Source of the DNA: Pseudonocardia kujensis
GTDB taxonomy: Bacteria > Actinomycetota > Actinomycetes > Mycobacteriales > Pseudonocardiaceae
NCBI RefSeq assembly: GCF_021283305.1
Contig: NZ_JAJSOK010000005.1
Span: 1 to 64,000 of the forward strand
Reading direction: 5' to 3'
DNA: 64,000 nt
Shown here: positions 16,734 to 25,275 of the stretch, in pieces
How positions within the stretch are numbered: position 1 is the stretch's first letter
Layout: the number at the start of each line of letters is the position of its first letter
Translations under genes and position numbers: made by a program
Notes under the pieces: model-generated
The model's input: only the letters and a program-made list of their open reading frames with translations
Told to the model about the DNA's origin: nothing
Databases searched by the model: none

Positions 16734-17687
16734 GGGGGCCTGGTCAGGGGCGAACCCGGACCAAGCCGAGGACTGTGCTTCGACCCGCCTCGCCCACGCC
16801 GCACCCGGTGATCATGAAGCGGATGGCGGTAAGCCGCTCAACTGGTGGTCAGCGGCCCACCCTGCCGTCGTCGGGGCCGTGGACGCGGCCTCTCGATCCG
16901 AGCGGGCAGGCCTCGATGAAGAAATCAGCTTCCGTTCACCGCGTGGTCAGGAAGGCGAAGGCGTTCCCGGGTCGGAGACTGACGCAGGTCACGCATATCC
17001 CGACCATCGACGCGCTCAGGCATGATCCGGTACCGACGTCGCGCCGCTTCCGCGCCCGCACCGAAGTCGTACCCGAGGTGCGGGTGACCGACGTGGAGGT
17101 ACATCTCGACCACCAGATCCAGGAGCTGCTCGACGAGCTCCGGATGTCGACCTGATCGGCCGTCCCTTCACGCGGAACCGCACGCTCGTTGGAGGTCTCG
17201 TCCTCCTCGTCGATCACCGCGGACACCGGGCACCCGCGTCGATGACCTTCACGTGGCGGGCGGCAGAGGTCGTGCTCTGTCCCGGATCACCAAGGGTCGG
17301 CTCGAGAGGCACAGAGACGGCCTCGTCTACGACGACGAACCACGGCGGCGAGACGTTGATCGCCCCGCCTGGAAGGGCAGACGCGAGGCCGAGCCGCAGA
17401 GCCCTTTCCACGAAGGCCCAGCGCTTGACGCCTTTCGAGGGGAGCAAGCTCCCGGAGGAGGTAGCCATGTGGTCGTCCTCCCAGTCCTGGGCAGCGAGTG
17501 CTGGCCCCCACCGAACGACATGGCGCCGTATGACCCGGACGACGGACGCCGTCCGCGCGCCGATCTCCGCTGCGCCCCGGGGCTCGAGCAGCCGAGTGCT
17601 CGCCGACCGCGGTCTAGAGCGAGTGGTCGAGGCAATGTCACTTCCTGTGGTTTCCGTGCCGAAGCCGCCCGGACGAGCGTGCGGCGT
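16734..17687. other. Decayed region without an intact gene
   Basis: Open frames here have no full-length family match. A minus-strand stretch at 17214-17468 contains RALRLGLASALPGGAINVSP, faintly like the C-terminus of class III aminotransferases. Another at 16925-17140 is protein-like in parts but unassigned. I read this as remnants of deleted genes. Confidence 0.35.
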
Positions 17688-17699
17688 GAATCGTTTCTA
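17688..17699 (+). promoter_or_regulatory. LacI-type operator-like site 8
   Basis: GAATCGTTTCTA, exact consensus, about 480 bp upstream of the phosphotriesterase copy 2 start. Confidence 0.55.
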
Positions 17700-17781
17700 C
17701 TCGTCGGACACCAGATCTACTCCCGTAGCGACTGGCGCCGCGGGTGACCATAGCGACGTCGGCTGCATCACAGCAAGGCTT

Positions 17782-17793
17782 AGAACGTTTCTA
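17782..17793 (+). promoter_or_regulatory. LacI-type operator-like site 9
   Basis: AGAACGTTTCTA within TAGAACGTTTCTA, nearly fully symmetric. It lies 94 bp downstream of site 8 and about 390 bp upstream of phosphotriesterase copy 2. Confidence 0.55.
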
Positions 17794-18179
17794 TCGTGTT
17801 AGATGGCCGCACATATCGCTCCCCATCCATCGGAGACGCCGTGATCGACAGCTCAGCTTGAACCGAGCGAGCGCCGGCGGTGGGCGTCCGACGAGCACAC
17901 AGCGCGGCGTCACCACCCGCGGCTGTGGGCTCGCGACCCTCGGCGCTGCGCTGCGGCCGTACCGGGCGTAGCCCCGTCTCCATAGTTCACATGGCGCAGA
18001 CCTCGAGGTTGACGGCACGGTCAGGCGGACGAAGGCCGCCCCGGGACGACAGTGGACAACGACCGCACGACCCAGGCGTCAGTTGGCGACACCCACGACA
18101 CAAGCCCTCCGGATCGACGGTGGCGCGGCATCCAGTCCGGGCCGGCGCCGGCCCGATTCCGACACAGAGGAGAAACCAG

Positions 18180-19265
18180 ATGGCTTCAGCGGCAGCCGAC
18201 CGGGTTGTGCAGGTGAACACGGTTCGAGGCCCCGTACCGGTTGACGAGCTCGGTATGACCTTGACCCACGAGCACCTCATCAGTGACTTCACGAAGCGGT
18301 TCACGCCGCCCGAGGGCGCCGCCGAACGCAAGCTGTACGGCACCCCCGTGGGTCCGTCGATGAACTGGCTCCTCGCCGACCGTCCCTTTTGCTGCTTCGA
18401 CAACGGGTGCCAGGACGACCCGGTCGTCACGGCCGCGGAACTCGGGAACTTCAGTGAGGCAGGCGGACGGACAGTCGTCGATTGCACAAACGGAGACTTC
18501 GGGCGGGACCCTCTAGCGCTCAGAGAGATCTCCGACAGGTCAGGAATCAACGTCGTGATGGGCTCCGGCTGGTATGTCCACGGATTTCACGACAGCAGAA
18601 CTGCCTCCGCCGGCATCGACCAGCTCACCGAGGAGCTCCTGGCCGAGTTCACCGACGGAGTCGGCGACACGGGACTTGTGCCCGGTGTCATCGGGGAGAT
18701 CGGGGTCTCGCCTGACTTCACTGACGCGGAGAAGCTCCGGCTGCGCGCGGCATCTCGTGCCCAACGCCAGCTCGGAGTTCCGCTCATGATCCATCTGCCC
18801 GGCTGGCAACGTCGAGCCTTCGAGGTACTCGACATCGTTCTGGGCAAGGAGGGGGTCGCCCCGACGGCGGTCGTCATGTGCCACATGGATCCTTCTGGCC
18901 ATGACGGGGAATACCAGCGCGCCGTCGCCGATCATGGCGTCTGGCTCGAGTTCGACATGATCGGCATGCCGTTCTACTACCCTGGGGAAGGTCAGTCTCC
19001 CGCCCCTGACCAGACCGCAGCTGCAGTCGCCGGCCTGATTCGGGACGGGTACTCCGCGCGAATACTGTTGAGCCATGATGTGGCCACCAAGAGCATGTGG
19101 ACCTGCAATGGCGGGAACGGATTCGGCTACGTCCCGAAGCTCTTCCTGCCTCGCCTGGAGCGTCATGGCGTGACGGCCGACGTGGCGGCAGAGCTGATGA
19201 CCGCGAACCCCCGACGTCTCTTCTCGGCTTCGTGCACCGCTGCGGCCAGTGCGAAGAGCCGCTGA
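18180..19265 (+). CDS. Phosphotriesterase-family metal hydrolase, copy 2
   Basis: 361 aa from the ATG at 18180, preceded by GAGGAG. A long upstream extension of the frame is not conserved. It is a close paralogue of 3744-4811 with the same metal set: H30/H32 in THEH, Glu in GEIG near 173, His in IHLPG, His in CHMDP, Asp in SHD. The match ends at TANPRRLFSA; the last ten or so codons overlap an antisense transposase remnant, so the native C-terminus seems to have been replaced by insertion-sequence DNA. Only a short tail is affected, so activity may persist. It is the sole plus-strand gene of the 0-19 kb set. Confidence 0.85.
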   Translation: MASAAADRVVQVNTVRGPVPVDELGMTLTHEHLISDFTKRFTPPEGAAERKLYGTPVGPSMNWLLADRPFCCFDNGCQDDPVVTAAELGNFSEAGGRTVVDCTNGDFGRDPLALREISDRSGINVVMGSGWYVHGFHDSRTASAGIDQLTEELLAEFTDGVGDTGLVPGVIGEIGVSPDFTDAEKLRLRAASRAQRQLGVPLMIHLPGWQRRAFEVLDIVLGKEGVAPTAVVMCHMDPSGHDGEYQRAVADHGVWLEFDMIGMPFYYPGEGQSPAPDQTAAAVAGLIRDGYSARILLSHDVATKSMWTCNGGNGFGYVPKLFLPRLERHGVTADVAAELMTANPRRLFSASCTAAASAKSR

Positions 19266-19385
19266 GCGGCGCGGGAGCCCATGCCTCGGCAGGTGCGGTG
19301 ACCGTGGCCTTCGAGGCCGAGCTGGCCCTTCGGTGTCGAACACCGACTCGATCCATTGCCGCATCCCGCCCATGGTCGTCGATCT
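19230..19385 (-). mobile_element. Transposase C-terminal remnant (IS5-like)
   Basis: Minus strand reads RQWIESVFDT, then after a frameshift KGQLGLEGHGHRTCRGMGSR and AQRLFALAAAV, the conserved end of IS4/IS5-group transposases (IESV..TLKGQLxLExHG...QRLLALAAA). Only about 50 residues remain. It overlaps the 3' end of phosphotriesterase copy 2 and marks the end of the decayed block. Confidence 0.55.
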
Positions 19386-19510
19386 CCGAGCGAGCGGGGA
19401 ACCTCACCGGTGCGGTCCAGCCGGCCAGGCCGTCGCGTTGCGGCGCGGCCGCCATCGCGCAGACCCACCCAGGCCCGCGGGCCCGGCCCGGGATGGCCCC
19501 TCGGCCGGAA

Positions 19511-21031
19511 TCAGCCGAGGGCGCGCGCCCGGCACGCGAGCTGGAGCATGAGCATGGTGTCCGGGTCCTGGGGGTCGACGCCGAGCAGCTCGAAGATCCG
19601 TCGCACCCGGTAGGCGATCGCGTTGCGGTGCAGGTGCAGCTCCGCCGCCGCCCGCGTGGTCGAGCCCTGGTTGTCCAGATACGCCCGCAGGGTCTGCAGG
19701 GAGTCGCGGCTCTTCTGCGGGCCGAGCTCGTCGATCGGGCGCAACAGCTCGTCGACGGCCTCGCGCGCGGTGTCGGAGGCGAACCACTCGATCAGCGTGC
19801 GGTGCAAGCCCACCTCGTCGAAGCTCGTGGCGACGTTGACCCGACGGCCTGCGTGCCCGGCGGCCAGCGCGGCCCGCGCCTCGGCCACCGTCGTCCGCAG
19901 GCCGGTCGCACCGACGTGCGGGCTGCCCACGCCGCACACCAGGCTGATCTGCGGGATCCGGGAGACGATGCGCCGCAGGATCTGGTCTGCGGCGTGCGCG
20001 ACGTCGCGACCGCGGACGCTCCGGTCGTGTCGTTCCATGCGGGTCAGCAGGAGCCCCGATCCGATCCGGGCCCGGTGCCACACCCCGCCCGCAGCCCTGG
20101 CGGCCTCCAGCCCGAGCGTCGCGACGCGGTCGGTGATGCGCAGCGACACCAGCTCGTCGTCCGCGGCGAGGACGCCGAGGTTGTCGACGTCGACGAGGAT
20201 CGCGGTGTGCCAGCCGTCGATGGCGAGGCCGGCGCCCCGCATGCGCTCCAGCAGCCGGTCGCCCTGGTCGGGCCGGGCGAGGAGGAACTCCGAGATCAGC
20301 TCGCCGCGGGAGCGGATGGGAGCGTCCTCGGCCTGCCGGGTGGCCGCCCGGGCCCGGCCGATCGCGGCCGCCGCCAGGTGCACGACGACGTCGGCCGCGA
20401 CCGCGGCGTGGCCCTCGCCGCGTGGGGTGCTCACGGTCGCCTCGATCTCGTCGGCGACGGTCACGGGCGCGGAGAGGTCGCCCGGCCGGGGCGGGCGCAG
20501 CTCGACGGGCGCGCCGAGCGCTCCGGTCGCGGCGCCCAGCAGTTCCTCGGGGGTGGTCTCCTCGGGGGTGGTCGCGGCCGAGGCACTGCCTGCCGAGCTG
20601 CTCTCGAGTGCGCGTAGCGCCGCCCGGATGCGGCCGAGCGCCACGTCGGGGCCGCCGGCGAGCTCGCGGTGCAGGGCCAACAGCAGCGCCGCGAGGTCGC
20701 AGTCGCTCCGGGCCCGCAGGACGGCCACGGTGACCCGCCGGGCGAGCGCCGCGGCCGTCGGGGCGATGTCCTCGCGTCCGTCGGTCAGCACGACCGCGCT
20801 GAGTTTGCGGGAGCCCGCCGTGCGCAGCGCGACGTCGAGCCGGTAACTGACGGCGTCCTGCGACGCCGCGTGAGTCAGGACCGCGAGCGTGGCCTCGTCG
20901 AGGTCGCCGAGACGGCCGAGGTCCTCGACGAGCGCGATCCGCCGCACCGGCGGATCGGCGTCCGGACCTGCGATCGGCTGCAGGAGCGAGCGCAGATCCG
21001 GCGCTTCCAGCACCGCCCGAAGGGAACCCAC
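19511..21031 (-). CDS. PucR-family transcriptional regulator
   Basis: About 506 aa. The N-terminal PucR domain begins VGSLRAVLEAPDLRSLLQ, the central part is a GGDEF-like/CdaR-type region, and the C-terminus has the HTH_30 motif TTRAAAELHLHRNAIAYRVR. Starting at the GTG (21031) matches the usual beginning of the family (VGDLL.LPELRL); no strong ribosome site precedes it, so leaderless translation or another start is possible. PucR-type proteins usually activate purine, hydantoin or other N-compound catabolism. It is divergent from the DUF917/hydantoinase/molybdenum hydroxylase operon and is its likely regulator. Confidence 0.87.
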   Translation of the reverse strand: MGSLRAVLEAPDLRSLLQPIAGPDADPPVRRIALVEDLGRLGDLDEATLAVLTHAASQDAVSYRLDVALRTAGSRKLSAVVLTDGREDIAPTAAALARRVTVAVLRARSDCDLAALLLALHRELAGGPDVALGRIRAALRALESSSAGSASAATTPEETTPEELLGAATGALGAPVELRPPRPGDLSAPVTVADEIEATVSTPRGEGHAAVAADVVVHLAAAAIGRARAATRQAEDAPIRSRGELISEFLLARPDQGDRLLERMRGAGLAIDGWHTAILVDVDNLGVLAADDELVSLRITDRVATLGLEAARAAGGVWHRARIGSGLLLTRMERHDRSVRGRDVAHAADQILRRIVSRIPQISLVCGVGSPHVGATGLRTTVAEARAALAAGHAGRRVNVATSFDEVGLHRTLIEWFASDTAREAVDELLRPIDELGPQKSRDSLQTLRAYLDNQGSTTRAAAELHLHRNAIAYRVRRIFELLGVDPQDPDTMLMLQLACRARALG

Positions 21032-21150
21032 GCGGGTGAGTATCGACCGGGTTGTGCATGCTGCACAAGAAGACGAACTTCTGGCGGCGGATCGCCAAAG
21101 ACTGTGTGCGGCGACCGACACATACTGGCGGCCGAAGAGCGGAGCGACCC

Positions 21151-22299
21151 ATGACCGAGCGCCAGGCACGGGGCCGCCACAGCGCAGCCCCCGACCCGCG
21201 AGCCGAGAGGCGATCGATAGCCGTCGACGACCTCCCGGCACTCGCGCGCGGCTGTGCTGTCATGGGCGCGGGCGGGGGCGGCGATCCCCAGGTCGGCGTG
21301 CTCATGGCGCGAGAGGCGCTGCAGCAGCACGGCCCGGTGCCGCTGGTCGGTCTCGACGACCTCCCGGCGGACGGACTGGTGATGCCCTGCGGTCTGGTCG
21401 GCGCACCGACCATCGCGATCGAGAAGCTCCAGAACGGCGGCGAGGGCGCCCGTCTCGTGGCGGAGACGGAGACCCTGACCGGCCGGCCCGTCGTGGCGAT
21501 CATGCCCTTCGAGATCGGCGGGTCGAACGGGCTCATCCCGCTGAACTGGGCAGCCCGGCTCGGCCTGCCCTACGTCGACGCCGACGGCATGGGCCGGGCC
21601 TTTCCGACCCTGCCGCAGATGACCATGAACCTTGCCGGGGTCCCCTCGAGCCCGTGCGTGATGACGGACGAGCGGCTGAACACCCTGGTCATCAGGACCG
21701 GGTGCGTGGAGTGGACGGAGCGGCTCCTGCGCACGTCGACCGCGGCGTTCGGCGGCGCCGCAGTCGCGGCGTTGTACCTGATGGACGTCGCGACCGCACG
21801 CCGCGCGACCGTGCCGGGGTCGGTGTCGCGGGCCCTCGACCTGGGCACAGCGCTGAGCCGCAACGGCGACGACCCGATCGACACGGTGGTCGACGAGCTC
21901 GCTGCGGTCGAGCTGATCCGCGGCAAGGTCATCGACGTCGAACGGGAGACCGCCGGCGGGTCCGTCCGCGGCTCGGCGATCGTCGAGGACAACACGGGCG
22001 AGGGCCGGCTGCTCAGGCTGGAGATCCAGAACGAGAACCTCGCCGCGCTCGAGGACGGCGAGGTCCGCGCCTGCGTCCCGGACGTCATCACGGTGATCGA
22101 CGCCCGTACCGGTGAGCCGATCGTGACCGAGCGGCTGCGTTACGGCCAGCGGGTCGGGGTGATCGCGTTCCCCGGGCCGGAGGTGTGGCGGACCCCGGAG
22201 GGGCTGGCGGTCGCCGGCCCGGGCGCGTTCGGACTGCGCTTCCCCTACACGCCCATCGCCCCGGCCCCCGTCGACACCGGAGCCGTCCGTGCGAGCTGA
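21151..22299 (+). CDS. DUF917 (S-methyl-thiohydantoin desulfurase-like) protein, copy 1
   Basis: 382 aa. The N-terminal part has MGAGGGGDPQVG and VGAPTIAIEKLQNGGE, the middle FEIGGSNGLIPLNWAARLGL and DADGMGRAFPTLPQMT, all typical of DUF917 proteins. Members are nearly always next to hydantoinase/oxoprolinase subunits, and the domain is also named S-methyl-thiohydantoin desulfurase after ergothioneine-type breakdown. It is the first gene of the operon divergent from PucR and overlaps the next gene by 11 bp. A second copy closes the operon at 30158-31234. Precise reaction unknown. Confidence 0.85.
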   Translation: MTERQARGRHSAAPDPRAERRSIAVDDLPALARGCAVMGAGGGGDPQVGVLMAREALQQHGPVPLVGLDDLPADGLVMPCGLVGAPTIAIEKLQNGGEGARLVAETETLTGRPVVAIMPFEIGGSNGLIPLNWAARLGLPYVDADGMGRAFPTLPQMTMNLAGVPSSPCVMTDERLNTLVIRTGCVEWTERLLRTSTAAFGGAAVAALYLMDVATARRATVPGSVSRALDLGTALSRNGDDPIDTVVDELAAVELIRGKVIDVERETAGGSVRGSAIVEDNTGEGRLLRLEIQNENLAALEDGEVRACVPDVITVIDARTGEPIVTERLRYGQRVGVIAFPGPEVWRTPEGLAVAGPGAFGLRFPYTPIAPAPVDTGAVRAS

Positions 22300-23833
22300 C
22301 CTGCGGCTGGGCATCGACGTCGGCGGGACGAACACGGACGCCGTCGTCGTGGACCGCGACGACGTGCTGCTGGCGAAGGCCAAGGCGCCGACGACCCCGG
22401 ACGTCACCACCGGGATCGCCGCGAGCATCGAGGCCGTCCTCGCCGCGCTCGGCCCCGCCCCGGGCCGCATCACGCACGCGATGCTCGGCACCACCCACGC
22501 CGCCAACGCGGTGGTGGCCCGCAGCGGGCTGCGCCGGGTCGCGGTGCTGCGGATCGGCGGCCCGGCGACCCACGCGGTGCCGCCCCTCGCCACGTTCCCG
22601 CCCGACCTGCGCGCGGCGGTGTCCGCGGGCGAGACCGTCGTCGGCGGCGGCATCGAGTTCGACGGCACCGAGGTGGCCCCGTTCGACGCCGAGACCGCGG
22701 CCCGGTTCTTCTCCGACGTCGCGGGCCGGGCCGACGCCGTGGCGATCACCAGCGTGTTCTCCGCGGTGTCCGACCGGCACGAGCTCGCCGCGGAGGCCAT
22801 CGCCCGGTCCGTCCTCGGGGACGTGCACGTCTCGCTCAGTCACGAGGTGGGCAGCATCGGCCTCGTCGAGCGTGAGAACGCGACCGTGCTCAACGCAGCG
22901 CTGGCGGGGGTGGCCGAGACCGTTGCGCAGTCCTTCGGCGAGGCGCTCGAGCGGCACGACCTGCATCCGGCCCGCTACTTCACGCAGAACGACGGCACGC
23001 TGATGGAAAGGGAGTACGCGCTGCGCTACCCGGTGCTGACGATCGGCTGCGGCCCGGCCAACAGCATGCGGGGCGCCGCCCACGTCAGCGGGGTGCGCGA
23101 CGCGCTCGTCGCGGACGTCGGCGGCACCTCCACCGAAGTGGGCGTGCTGATCAACGGATTCCCGGTCGAGACCGGCGACCCGGTCGGCATCGGCGGGGTC
23201 CGCACGAACTTCCGGATGCCGGGCCTGGTCACCCTGCCCCTCGGCGGCGGCACCGTGGTGGGCGACGGCGCGCTGGGCCCGCACAGCGTCGGCTACCGGC
23301 TGACCGAGTCGGCGCTCGCCTTCGGCGGCTCGACGCCGACCCTCACCGACGCGGCCGTGTCCGGCGGACGCGTCGATGTCGGCCGGACCCGGCCGGCGGC
23401 GCGGCACCGCGGCGCGCTGGCCGAGGCCCTCGCCCGCTCGGACGCGATGCTCGCCGAGGCGATCGACCAGGCGAAGGTGGTCCGCGGCGAGCAGCCGCTG
23501 ATCGTGGTCGGCGGCGGAGGGTTCCTGGTGCCGGACGACGTCCCCGGCGTCAGCGAGATCCTCCGGCCACCCGACCACGAGGTCGCCAACGCGCTCGGCG
23601 CGGCGATCGGCCAGGTCAGCGGCCAGGTCGAGCGGATCGTCCGGTTCCGGGCCGGGGGCCGGGCGGCGGCCATCGAGGAGGCCTGCGAGAGCGCCCGCCT
23701 GCAGGCGGTCCGCGCGGGGGCCGACCCCGAGCGCACCGAGATCGTCGACATCGAGGAGGTCCCGCTCGCCTACCTCACCGACCCCGCGATGCGGATCCGC
23801 GCCAAAGCCGCCGGGCCCCTGCGACTCACCTGA
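22289..23833 (+). CDS. Hydantoinase/oxoprolinase (HyuA-type) subunit, copy 1
   Basis: 514 aa starting at GTG 22289, inside the end of the DUF917 gene. Ribonuclease-H/actin-like ATPase fold: LGIDVGGTNTDAVVVD at the N-terminus (phosphate 1), VADVGGTSTEVGVLING (phosphate 2 region), GGGTVVGDGALGPHSVGY, and VVGGGGFLVPDDV near the end. The family performs ATP-dependent opening of cyclic amides such as hydantoins and 5-oxoproline. It lacks the separate HyuB subunit, as in other DUF917-linked members, so DUF917 is the probable partner. Confidence 0.88.
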   Translation: MRADLRLGIDVGGTNTDAVVVDRDDVLLAKAKAPTTPDVTTGIAASIEAVLAALGPAPGRITHAMLGTTHAANAVVARSGLRRVAVLRIGGPATHAVPPLATFPPDLRAAVSAGETVVGGGIEFDGTEVAPFDAETAARFFSDVAGRADAVAITSVFSAVSDRHELAAEAIARSVLGDVHVSLSHEVGSIGLVERENATVLNAALAGVAETVAQSFGEALERHDLHPARYFTQNDGTLMEREYALRYPVLTIGCGPANSMRGAAHVSGVRDALVADVGGTSTEVGVLINGFPVETGDPVGIGGVRTNFRMPGLVTLPLGGGTVVGDGALGPHSVGYRLTESALAFGGSTPTLTDAAVSGGRVDVGRTRPAARHRGALAEALARSDAMLAEAIDQAKVVRGEQPLIVVGGGGFLVPDDVPGVSEILRPPDHEVANALGAAIGQVSGQVERIVRFRAGGRAAAIEEACESARLQAVRAGADPERTEIVDIEEVPLAYLTDPAMRIRAKAAGPLRLT

Positions 23834-23879
23834 GACCGCGACCTCCCACCACGACGTGCGACAGAAGGGCGACAACCCC

Positions 23880-24794
23880 ATGACGACAGCAAGTCCACCC
23901 CGGCGGACCGATCCGGGAGCCATCACCCGGTCCGAGGTGCGCCGCCCGGCGTCGCTCGCGGACGCGGTGCGCGAGCTGGCCGAGCTGGGTGCCGACGGCG
24001 CCCCGCTGGCCGGCGGCACCTGGGTCATGCGGGCGCCCCTGCACGGCGCGCCGGTCGCCCCGGTCTACGTCGCCCTCGACGGCCTCGCCGAGCTGCGGGG
24101 CGTCCGTGTCACGGACGACGCGGTCGAGATCGGCGCCACCGCCACCCACGACGAGCTCGCCGCCCTCGACGGTCCCCCGGCCCTCGCCGGGCTGATCGAG
24201 GCGGCCCGCCGCTCGGCGTTCCCGGCGGTGCGCAGTGTCGCGACCGTCGGCGGCAACATCGCCGCCGACGGTTTCCCGGAGGCCGACCTCGTGCCGGCGC
24301 TCCTGGCCGCCGACGCCCAGGTCGTCCTGGTCGGCGTGGACGGGGAGCGGACCGAGGAGCTCGCCACCTACCTCGCCTCCCGGCGGGAGCGGCCCGCCGG
24401 TGAGCTCATCGTCCGCGTCGTCGTCCCCGCCCCGGCGGGCCGGCGGTCGGCGTTCGAGCGGCTGACGGTGCGCGGCGGCGGCGAGTACGCGATCGCGTCC
24501 GTCGCGCTCTCGCTGGACCTCGACGGGGACCCCCGGAACGGCACCGTGTCCGCCGCCCGGGTCGCCGTCGGCGGCGTCGAGGAGGTCGCCCGGCTGTCTC
24601 CCGCGGCCGCCGCGGCCCTCGTCGGCAACCCGTTGGACGACGGGACCGCCGAGCGGGCGGGGCAGGCCGCCGCAGACGAGTGCACGGCACGCGAGGGCCT
24701 CGACGCCCCGGCCTGGTACCGCCTCGCCGTGCTCCCCGCACTGGCCCGCCGCGCTGCAGCCGCCCTCACCACCCCCGACGACGAGCAGAAGTGA
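23880..24794 (+). CDS. Molybdenum hydroxylase FAD-binding subunit (CoxM/CutM type)
   Basis: 304 aa. FAD-binding signatures AGGTW (residues 44-47) and SVATVGGNIAADGF, followed by the CO dehydrogenase flavoprotein C-terminal domain. Start ATG at 23880, 47 bp after the HyuA stop. With the two following genes it forms a complete three-subunit xanthine-dehydrogenase-family hydroxylase (medium, small, large), which hydroxylates an N-heterocycle or aldehyde using water. This supports ring hydroxylation before hydantoin-type ring opening. Confidence 0.9.
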   Translation: MTTASPPRRTDPGAITRSEVRRPASLADAVRELAELGADGAPLAGGTWVMRAPLHGAPVAPVYVALDGLAELRGVRVTDDAVEIGATATHDELAALDGPPALAGLIEAARRSAFPAVRSVATVGGNIAADGFPEADLVPALLAADAQVVLVGVDGERTEELATYLASRRERPAGELIVRVVVPAPAGRRSAFERLTVRGGGEYAIASVALSLDLDGDPRNGTVSAARVAVGGVEEVARLSPAAAAALVGNPLDDGTAERAGQAAADECTAREGLDAPAWYRLAVLPALARRAAAALTTPDDEQK

Positions 24795-24801
24795 GCAACT
24801 G

Positions 24802-25275
24802 ATGCCCCACTCGTTCACCGTGAACGACCGGCGCGTCGAGGTCGAAGCGCCGGACATGACCCCGCTGTTGTCGGTGCTGCGCGGCCCGCTCGGCCTGACC
24901 GGCGCGAAGCCGGGCTGCGGCGAGGGCCGCTGCGGTGCCTGCACCGTGCTCGTCGACGGCCGGCCCGCGGCGTCCTGCCTGACGCCGCTCGCGCTGGCCG
25001 AGGGCCGCGAGGTGCGCACCGTGGAGGGCCTGGCCGAGCCGGACGGGCCGCTGAACCCGCTGCAGGACGCCCTGCTCGAGCACGGCGGCGTGCAGTGCGG
25101 CGCCTGCACGCCCGGCATCCTCATGGCGCTCACCGCCCTGTTCGAACGCGACGCCACCCCGGACGAGGCCGCGGTCAAGGAGTCGCTCGCCGGCAACATC
25201 TGCCGCTGCACCGGCTACCACAAGATCGTCGAGGCGGCCCTGGCCGTCGCGGGCGCGAACGGAGGCCGGTCGTGA
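24802..25275 (+). CDS. Molybdenum hydroxylase 2Fe-2S subunit (CoxS/CutS type)
   Basis: 157 aa with all eight cluster cysteines: C39, C44, C47 and C59 of the plant-ferredoxin type cluster (PGCGEGRCGACTVLVDG) and C99, C102, C134 and C136 of the helical cluster (QCGACTPG and NICRCTGYH). It transfers electrons from the molybdopterin site to FAD. Seven bases separate it from the FAD subunit, and its stop overlaps the GTG of the large subunit, so all three are coupled. Confidence 0.95.
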   Translation: MPHSFTVNDRRVEVEAPDMTPLLSVLRGPLGLTGAKPGCGEGRCGACTVLVDGRPAASCLTPLALAEGREVRTVEGLAEPDGPLNPLQDALLEHGGVQCGACTPGILMALTALFERDATPDEAAVKESLAGNICRCTGYHKIVEAALAVAGANGGRS

